Assembly (NCBI GenBank): GCA_007124095.1
Contig: SLFU01000241.1
Coordinates: 1-36,990 of the forward strand
DNA from: Gemmatimonadota bacterium
GTDB taxonomy: Bacteria > Gemmatimonadota > Gemmatimonadetes > Longimicrobiales > Gaopeijiaceae
Reading direction: 5' to 3'
DNA length: 36,990 nt
Below, in pieces: positions 31,369-36,990 of the stretch (positions within the stretch are counted from its first letter, which is position 1; every line of letters starts with the position of its first letter). The notes below the pieces were generated by a model that was not told the DNA's origin, made no database searches, and worked only from the letters and a program-made list of their open reading frames with translations. The translations under genes were made by a program, and so were the position numbers.

Positions 31369-33374
31369 ACGGGAAGGGTCGGTCGGCGGACCTGAATAGA
31401 ATCCGAACCTCCCTTCTAGTCCCAGGAGGGGAAGAAGCGGCCGATGAGCGAGAGGATCGGCGCGATCGCCCCTCCACCGGTCGAAGTAGTAGAAGAGGGC
31501 ATCCCGCCGATCGAGCGCGTTGAGCACCTTGACGTAGGGCCGGAGTTGCGTCGTGCGACCCCCAAGGGTGGGCTCGATCGGCCATGCCGCCTCCAGGTCC
31601 AGCCGCAGGAAGTCTTCCTCGGGGGCGAGCTCCAGCGGTGTCGCGGCCCCTCCCGTGTTCATCCGCTGCTCGGTAATAAGAGTGCTGGGTTCGAAGGCCG
31701 CTTCCCCGGTGGATCCTCCGCGCCCGCTCCGGTCCCGATTCCCCCTTCTACACCGGCCGTCCGGAGGCCGGGTGCAGGGAGGGGCTGGTGGTAGAGCCCC
31801 CCCGAGACTAGGAGCGTCGCTCGATCTGTGAGGGAGAAGCGGGCGGCGATGCGCGGACCCATCCGAATCCGAGCCTCGTGTCCGTAGCGATCTCCTCGGA
31901 GCCCGGCTCGGAGGTGCAGGAGGGGGCTCAGCCACCCCTCCCATTCCACGAACAACCCGGCCCCGGTCGTGGCCACCTCTTCCGGATCCGTCGAAACCGA
32001 GCTGATCCCGGGCGATCCGAGGGGGTCGAGCCGGTACACGAAGCGGTACCGTTCCAGCGCACCTCCGAAACGAACGGCCCCTTCGCCGACGGGTAGGGCC
32101 GGCTGGGTCGCGAGGCGATGCCGTTCCGATCCGCCTCGGGCGAGAACCGGTTCCTCCCAGAGCACCGGAAGACCCGACTCGTAGATCGAGCCGGCGGCGG
32201 TGCTTCGGACGACGGCGGGTCCCAACCGACCGTCATGGTGCAGGGAAAGGGCCCGGTTGCCCCAGTGCGCGTCGTGGCCACCGCCCGGATCGTCCGGGAC
32301 CATGTCCAGCCGCACGCCTTCCCGGTTCTTGAAGCCGGTGAGGCGGAGGGCTTGCCCGTCCCCGATCTCCCCCCCGATCCGAACCAGGAAGTCGTCGTAG
32401 CGGTAGGGAAAGCTACCCGTGCCGACGAGCGCCCCCTGCACCCCGTGGAGGTGGCGCCCCCCGGCGAGTACCCCTCCCCGCGAGCCGACCGGAAGCTCGG
32501 CGGAACCGCTCAGCGTGAGTCCATCCGCTGCGAGGCTCATCCGGAGCCGGTCCGTTCGGGCCGGGCGGGTCTCCAGGTCCAGGAGGTAGGAAAGGCCTCC
32601 GTCGTAGGGATAGGGGGCGCCACCGAGGTAGAGCTTTGCGTCGCCCAGGAACTCGGAGTAGAACGGCTCCACGAGGCCGGCGGCGTGGAAGGGCGTGTGG
32701 ATCGAAGCCCCGTCCACGAGGACCATGCGCGCATCTACGGCAGAACCTCTCATGAAGAGCACCTGCTTCGGATCTCCCGTCTGCTCGCCGGGGAGTGCCG
32801 ACGCCAACCCGGACTCCGCCATCCCGGACGAAGCCTCGAGCGCGCGGAGTCCCATCCCGGGTGCTCGACCTTCGGAGAGGGCCGTGGGCTCCACCGGCCG
32901 GTTCAATCCGACGGGGAGTCGAGGGCTCACCTCGACCCCGGCGAGGACGATGATCCGTCGATCCACCTCCAGGTCCACATCGATGCGGCCACGTGGAGGA
33001 AGTTGGAGATCCATCTCGAAAGGCTGAGCTGCCACGTGGAGCACGGAGAGGGAGGCCGGGCCCGCTCCGAGACCCTCCAGCCGGTAGCGCCCCTCCCCGT
33101 CGGCGAGGGACCGGTGGAGCCTCCCATCCTGCCGGACCTCGACCACCGCGCCAGGGAGGACGCCATCCGATCGATACTCCTTTAAACGCACCACACCGGA
33201 GAGGACGGCGAGAGTGTCCGCTGCGATCTTCCGGGCGGCTCTCGAGCCCGGCTCCACCGAGGAGTGGGCGGTCGCCATCGAAGCGGCGGCCGCCTCCCCC
33301 ACTGGTCCGGGAGGCTCGGGGGCCCAGGATCCGCTAGTCCAGAGGAGTGCGAGCAGGGGAATCCAGCTACTCAT
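31360..33374 (-). pseudogene. TonB-dependent receptor with frameshift and probable internal deletion
   Basis: The first frame runs from ATG 33374 (GGAT upstream) to a TGA at 31659-31661. It has a short signal segment, a CarboxypepD-reg-like N-domain (VVRLKEYRSDGVLPGAVVEV), the plug (FMRGSAVDARMVLVDGASIH) and barrel strands up to GGLYHQPLPAP. It then loses the expected pattern and stops. The typical receptor C-terminus (EDFLRLDLEAAWPIEPT, then RPYVKVLNALDRRDALFYYF, ending GLEGRFGF) sits in another frame, about 31360-31735. A barrel normally needs more residues in between, so a deletion plus a shift is likely near 31690-31740. Whole product would be ~670 residues. Sequencing error must be excluded. 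It follows the anti-sigma gene by 9 bp, so it is probably co-expressed with it. Confidence 0.8.
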
Positions 33375-33383
33375 CAATCGATC

Positions 33384-34211
33384 CTACCCGTTCGGAGCGC
33401 CAGACGTACCAGTGGGGGGGGCCTCGAAGCGCAGCGCGTCGGCGGTCGAGGACATCGGGGGCGGACCGGGAATGGCAAACTCACCTTCGATCACTTCCAC
33501 GAGCAGGACACCGTTCACGCGGACCTCCCCTCGAAGGGAGGCTCTCGGAACCTCGATCCGGATCGGCGCCGAACCGGCCCCAACGCCGGCCATCGCCACG
33601 TGGACCCGTCCCGAACCGGTCTCGAAGTGGGCGTCCTCCGAGGCGAAGACTGAAGCTCGCTCCCCATCCACAAGAGTGACCTCAAGCTGCGTGCCTGGAA
33701 CCACGTCGGTGAAGGCCACACTCAGGGCTCCATCCTGAAGGGCGAGGCCCACGCCCACCTCCGCTCCCACTCCTGAGGGTTCGGCCACCCCTTCAGGAAT
33801 GGATTCGGAGAGCGCGATCGGTGCGCCGGCCGTCTCCCGTGCTTCCCACCAGCTCCGCAGAGGCGATCCCGGCATCGCGGCGGCGACCCCGGCACCGAAG
33901 AGGAGGACGAAGGAGGCGGCGACCGCCGTCCTCCGAAGGAAGCCCGTCCCTGTGGGCTCCCGCCCCTGACCCCGCCGCCGATCGGCTGCCGTCTTGTGAA
34001 CCTTCAAACGCGCTGCCGTGAGATCAGGCTGGTCGGTTTCCAGTTTCCCGAAGGCCGCCCGCGCTTCCCCGGCGAATCGCTCCAATTCCTCCAACCTCCG
34101 GCGGCACATGGCGCAACCCTCCAGGTGGCGGGTGATTACGGCATTGGACCCCTGCGGCACCTCACCGTCCAGGTAGGCCTGGAGAACGCCTTCCTCAGGA
34201 TGCTCCTTCAT
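33384..34211 (-). CDS. ZAS-type anti-sigma factor with periplasmic domain
   Basis: 275 residues. The cytoplasmic N-terminus has the zinc anti-sigma motif H29-x3-C33-x2-C36 (HLEGCAMCRR), which binds ECF sigma factors. A transmembrane helix lies at about 94-113, followed by a periplasmic ~160-residue domain rich in beta strands (VEVTLVDGERASVF, RVHVAMAGVGAGSAPIRIEV) that may sense a signal. ATG 34211 overlaps the sigma gene end by 17 bp, the usual arrangement. The neighbouring TonB receptor suggests surface signalling, but no receptor signalling domain is evident. Confidence 0.9.
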   Translation of the reverse strand: MKEHPEEGVLQAYLDGEVPQGSNAVITRHLEGCAMCRRRLEELERFAGEARAAFGKLETDQPDLTAARLKVHKTAADRRRGQGREPTGTGFLRRTAVAASFVLLFGAGVAAAMPGSPLRSWWEARETAGAPIALSESIPEGVAEPSGVGAEVGVGLALQDGALSVAFTDVVPGTQLEVTLVDGERASVFASEDAHFETGSGRVHVAMAGVGAGSAPIRIEVPRASLRGEVRVNGVLLVEVIEGEFAIPGPPPMSSTADALRFEAPPTGTSGAPNG

Positions 34212-34716
34212 GAATCCTCCGGTTCACCAATGCTCCCTCCTCCTGGCTCAGTACCTGCGCGAATCGACGCCGCGCCCTGGCGAGTAAAGTGCCCACCGAG
34301 CTGGATTGAGCGCCGATCGCCTCGGCCATTTCGCGATACGAGAAACCCTCCTCTCGCATGAGCAGCAACCTCCGCTCCCGCTCGTCCAACGAGTCCAGCG
34401 CTCTCCTCGCCCGACCTTCCATTTCCCGGCGCTCGACGACCTCATCGAGGCTCGGGCCGGCCTCGAGGGTCACCGGGTTCTCTTCGAGGAGGCGGGATCG
34501 ATTCTCCCGAATCCTCGCCTGATCCCGGATCAGATGGGTGGCCACCTTGAAGAGCCACGCACGCAGGCGAGGAGGGTCCCCCTCCACCTTCCGGTCGAGA
34601 AGACGCACGAAGGCTTCCTGGGCCACATCCTCCCCCATGTCCGAATCCGCGCTCAGCCGGGTGCAGTACCGGTGGAGCCGGGGGTAGAGGTCGTCGAAGA
34701 GCTCGTCGAAAGTCAT
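34195..34716 (-). CDS. ECF RNA polymerase sigma factor
   Basis: 173 residues. Region 2 is FDDLYPRLHRYCTRLSADSD, then DVAQEAFVRLL and the RLRAWLFKVATHLIRDQ region. Region 4 is ALDSLDERERRLLLMREEGF and SYREMAEAIGAQSSSVGTLL, followed by ARARRRFAQVL. No C-terminal extension. ATG 34716 is preferred; longer frames have poor support. It is followed by its anti-sigma partner and lies 64 bp after the arginine deiminase gene. ECF group cannot be assigned from sequence here. No clear autoregulatory promoter was recognised in the short gap. Confidence 0.93.
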   Translation of the reverse strand: MTFDELFDDLYPRLHRYCTRLSADSDMGEDVAQEAFVRLLDRKVEGDPPRLRAWLFKVATHLIRDQARIRENRSRLLEENPVTLEAGPSLDEVVERREMEGRARRALDSLDERERRLLLMREEGFSYREMAEAIGAQSSSVGTLLARARRRFAQVLSQEEGALVNRRIHEGAS

Positions 34717-34780
34717 TTCTCGTGAAACGAGCGAGGGCGAGGAATCGTGACAATGCGGCGCGTCGTGAGCCCGACTTCCC

Positions 34781-36118
34781 TCAGATCGGGTCGCGCTCGA
34801 GGGGGTGGGTGAGGCAGTGCGGTCCTCCACGAGCCCGGGAGAGCTCGTTGGAGGCAACGAGGATGCAACGCCTCCTCGGACCCTCTCCCTCGGGTCCCTC
34901 AGGCTCCGCAAGGAGCTCCTCGGCCCCGATCACCCGGTAGCCCCGGCGATCCATCTCCTCCGCGGTCCTCACATTCCGATCGTAGAGAATCACGACGCCC
35001 GGCGCCACAGCCAGGGCGTTCGCGCCATCGGTCCACTGTTCGCGCTGCTGGTGCATCGGATCGGACCCACCGCAGGGGATCGGATCGAAGGAAAAGCCCA
35101 GGTGCGCCAAGGCACTCGGGAGATCTCCCCTCCACTCGGGCGCCGGCTCGCTCGAGTGCAGGTCGTACTCCCACACCTCCGCCGTGTCCGGATGCCCGGG
35201 CAGGATCACCGGGGGAAAAACGAGACAAGCGTCGGGGGATACGGGGGTGAAGAGAGTGTCCAGGTGCATGTACGCACGTTTCCGGGGAAGCTCCACCCGG
35301 AGGAGCCGGCGCGGGGCTCCATCCCTCCGAGCGAGGGAACGGACGAGCGCCTCGATTCCCCCTGCCGTCGTCCGTTCCGAGCCGCCGACCACGATCACCT
35401 CCTCGGAAAGGACCAAGACGTCGCCGCCCTCAAGCGTCACCGGATCCCGCTCCTCCCTCCCTCCCGAGGGAGTCCCCGGCAAAGCTCCGGCCGAGGCTCC
35501 GACGAGCGTCTCCGAACCGATCTCGGGGAATACCGGGGTTCCCTCGAAGGAAGGGTGGAACCGGAAGATCGCCTCGGAGAGCAGCGCCTCCCGGTGCCGG
35601 GCCGAAGTGGCCATCGCCGAAAAGAGAACCCCCCGACCGAGCACGACCTGGGTGTCGCGCTGGAAGCACCAGTTCGGGAGGGGGCGGACCCCGAAGAGCG
35701 TCTCCCGGACCCGGGCGGGGTCGACGGGGTGCCTGCGAATCCCTCCGACCAGCGCCTGGGCCATCTCCGCCGGATCCATCGCGCCGATCCTCTCCCGAAA
35801 CTCCGGAAGGAGGTGCGGCTGAACACGCGTCTCCACCCAGCCCCGCCCCTCCGGGGTGGCCAACGTCTCCGAAAGGAGATCGAGCGCCTCGATCGCTTCG
35901 ACGCCGAGCCGCCGCAGGACCTTTCGGAAGAGCCGGTGTTCCGAGCGGGCCGTCTCTCCATGCAGAATGTCGTCGAAGAGGAGCTCCTGCATCATGCTCG
36001 GAACCATCAGGTCGATCTCTCGACCCGGCTCGTGGACGAGCGCCCTCCGCAGACGACCGACCTCGGAGGTCACCCTGACCGGAAACGCCGCCTTCCCCAC
36101 CCCCGCTCCGTCCCTCAC
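34781..36118 (-). CDS. arcA: Arginine deiminase
   Basis: 445 residues, slightly longer than the usual ~405-415. Hydrolyses arginine to citrulline and ammonia. Motifs: FQRD (152-155, corresponding to FTRDP in other members), EGGD (230-233), HLDT (285-288) and a catalytic Cys at C435 in ARGGPHCLTHPLER. A Gly-rich segment with WTDGANALAVAPG is also as expected. GTG 36118 has GGGAGG a few bases upstream. No ornithine carbamoyltransferase or carbamate kinase gene is adjacent, so ATP production by the full deiminase pathway cannot be inferred. Divergent from the M28 peptidase gene. Confidence 0.92.
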   Translation of the reverse strand: MRDGAGVGKAAFPVRVTSEVGRLRRALVHEPGREIDLMVPSMMQELLFDDILHGETARSEHRLFRKVLRRLGVEAIEALDLLSETLATPEGRGWVETRVQPHLLPEFRERIGAMDPAEMAQALVGGIRRHPVDPARVRETLFGVRPLPNWCFQRDTQVVLGRGVLFSAMATSARHREALLSEAIFRFHPSFEGTPVFPEIGSETLVGASAGALPGTPSGGREERDPVTLEGGDVLVLSEEVIVVGGSERTTAGGIEALVRSLARRDGAPRRLLRVELPRKRAYMHLDTLFTPVSPDACLVFPPVILPGHPDTAEVWEYDLHSSEPAPEWRGDLPSALAHLGFSFDPIPCGGSDPMHQQREQWTDGANALAVAPGVVILYDRNVRTAEEMDRRGYRVIGAEELLAEPEGPEGEGPRRRCILVASNELSRARGGPHCLTHPLERDPI

Positions 36119-36359
36119 GTGCTCCCTCCCGATGACGTCGACGACCGGTGGCCGATTCTCTTGAACCTACCCCGCCCCCCCGGCCGGGATTCCGGCGTTC
36201 CGGGACGCCCCTCCGGGCAGCCGGGGCTCCGTATCGGGAGACCGCCGCGGGCGACGGCCCGCAAAGCGCCCACGGGCTTGCGCCGGCACTCCGCCCCGGG
36301 GATCTTCAGTCGTCAATCGAGTGAAGTCGCCTCCCATCCCTTCCGGCCCTGCGCTCCCG

Positions 36360-36990
36360 ATGCCACCTCGCGACCTCAACCTTCCCTTCCCCGCACTCCT
36401 CCCCACGCTCCTCCTCGGACTCGTCGTCTCGGCATGCGCTCCGTCTCCCCCGGCACCGCCCGCTCCGGCGCCGGAGGTGGCCGAGGCGCCGCTGGCGCTG
36501 GCCGTGGAGAGTCACCTCACCGAAGATCTTCTCTTCGAGCACGTCGCCTTTCTTGCCTCCGACGAGATGAGGGGCCGAAACACTCCGAGCCCGGAGCTCG
36601 AGCGGGCCGCCGACTACCTGGGCGAGAGATTCGAGGCGGCCGGTCTCGAGCCGGCCGGGGACGACGGCAGCTTCTTCCAGCTCTGGCCCTTCGAGCACTC
36701 GGTCCTGGACCCCGATCGGAGCGTGGCTGGCTTCACGGTGGATGGAACGCAGCGGGATTGGCGCTATGGGGACGAGTACTTCGCAATCCCCGGTCCCTCC
36801 ACCTCCGTTGAAGGAACCCCGATCTACGCCGGCGACCCGGCCACCGTGACTGCAGGGCTTCCCCAGGAGGCGAACGGAGGGATCGTGGTCATCTCCCTGC
36901 CGGAAGGACTGGACGAAGGTTTCGCGATCTCCGTGCAGGCCGCGATGATGTCGGGGGCAGCGGCAATCGTGCTGATCATGAGCGAGGAGA
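36360..36990 (+). CDS. M28-type metallopeptidase lipoprotein (5' part; runs off window)
   Basis: 210 complete codons are present. A signal peptide with lipobox LVVSAC puts the lipid anchor at Cys 26. The mature N-terminus SPPAPPAPAPEVAEAP is Pro/Ala-rich. LLFEHVAFLASDEMRGRNTP and the region with PSPELERAADYLGERFEAAG follow; this matches the N-terminal signature of M28 aminopeptidases known from Gemmatimonadota and Bacteroidota. The part at the right edge (GGIVVISLPEGLDEGF and AAMMSGAAAIVLIM) looks like a PA domain. The zinc-binding catalytic part lies outside. ATG 36360 is chosen for the signal; GTG 36321 in frame is an alternative. Confidence 0.8.
   Translation, partial: MPPRDLNLPFPALLPTLLLGLVVSACAPSPPAPPAPAPEVAEAPLALAVESHLTEDLLFEHVAFLASDEMRGRNTPSPELERAADYLGERFEAAGLEPAGDDGSFFQLWPFEHSVLDPDRSVAGFTVDGTQRDWRYGDEYFAIPGPSTSVEGTPIYAGDPATVTAGLPQEANGGIVVISLPEGLDEGFAISVQAAMMSGAAAIVLIMSEE

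Noticed and set aside
36167-36406. 79-codon minus-strand frame before the M28 gene
   Set aside because: Arg/Gly-rich low-complexity product, no ribosome binding site, and it overlaps the M28 start region.

Overview
The window is GC-rich and densely coded, with strong G/C bias at third codon positions and frequent GTG and TTG starts. Gene content points to a Gram-negative, envelope-rich, aerobic-type heterotroph. It has a TonB-dependent receptor with an ECF sigma/anti-sigma pair, outer-membrane beta-barrel proteins, lipoproteins, a secreted peptidase-propeller-barrel protein, a fused 2-oxoacid dehydrogenase E1, a pyruvoyl arginine decarboxylase and DUF2723. From memory of these families, Gemmatimonadota is the best guess. 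It is an inference, because no rRNA gene or marker phylogeny is available here. I see no tRNA, rRNA, CRISPR array, insertion sequence or phage gene.

Left part (1-9.7 kb). A secreted zinc metallopeptidase fused to a beta-propeller runs off the left edge on the minus strand, divergent from a small unknown membrane protein. A GT-C type glycosyltransferase and anmK follow on the minus strand with a 4-bp overlap. Directly upstream of anmK is a 49-codon piece matching only the start of MurQ, the next enzyme of the MurNAc recycling pathway. An M20 amidohydrolase and an ABC exporter half-transporter are on the plus strand; the exporter has Asp in place of the catalytic Glu.

Central minus-strand block (9.7-18.2 kb). 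Twelve genes are packed head to tail, most with 1-8 bp overlaps. In transcription order they are: a small unknown, a GspG-like pseudopilin fragment, DedA, CoaE, a PHP phosphoesterase, a DHH/NrnA-type phosphoesterase, an unknown, a Fur-family regulator, pyruvoyl arginine decarboxylase, agmatinase, a phospholipase D/cardiolipin synthase and CcdA. Decarboxylase plus agmatinase make a two-step arginine to agmatine to putrescine route. Arginine deiminase (34.8-36.1 kb) gives a second fate for arginine.

Plus-strand block (18.3-23.5 kb). This holds an unknown protein overlapping a small SH3/KOW-like protein, a DUF255 thioredoxin-domain protein, and a fused E1 alpha/beta 2-oxoacid dehydrogenase with a visible promoter.

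Right part (23.5-37 kb). A lipoprotein with a seven-copy NGNDE repeat, an outer-membrane barrel protein and a DUF2723 O-mannosyltransferase-like protein lie on the minus strand, with a strong terminator and a candidate promoter. Then come an alpha/beta hydrolase (plus) and an ECF sigma, ZAS anti-sigma, TonB-dependent receptor operon (minus). The receptor reading frame is broken near its C-terminal third, with the true C-terminus in another frame. Arginine deiminase and the start of an M28-type lipoprotein peptidase close the window.

The points most worth following are the MurQ remnant, the broken receptor, the polyamine module, the repeat lipoprotein and the Asp-type ABC half-transporter.
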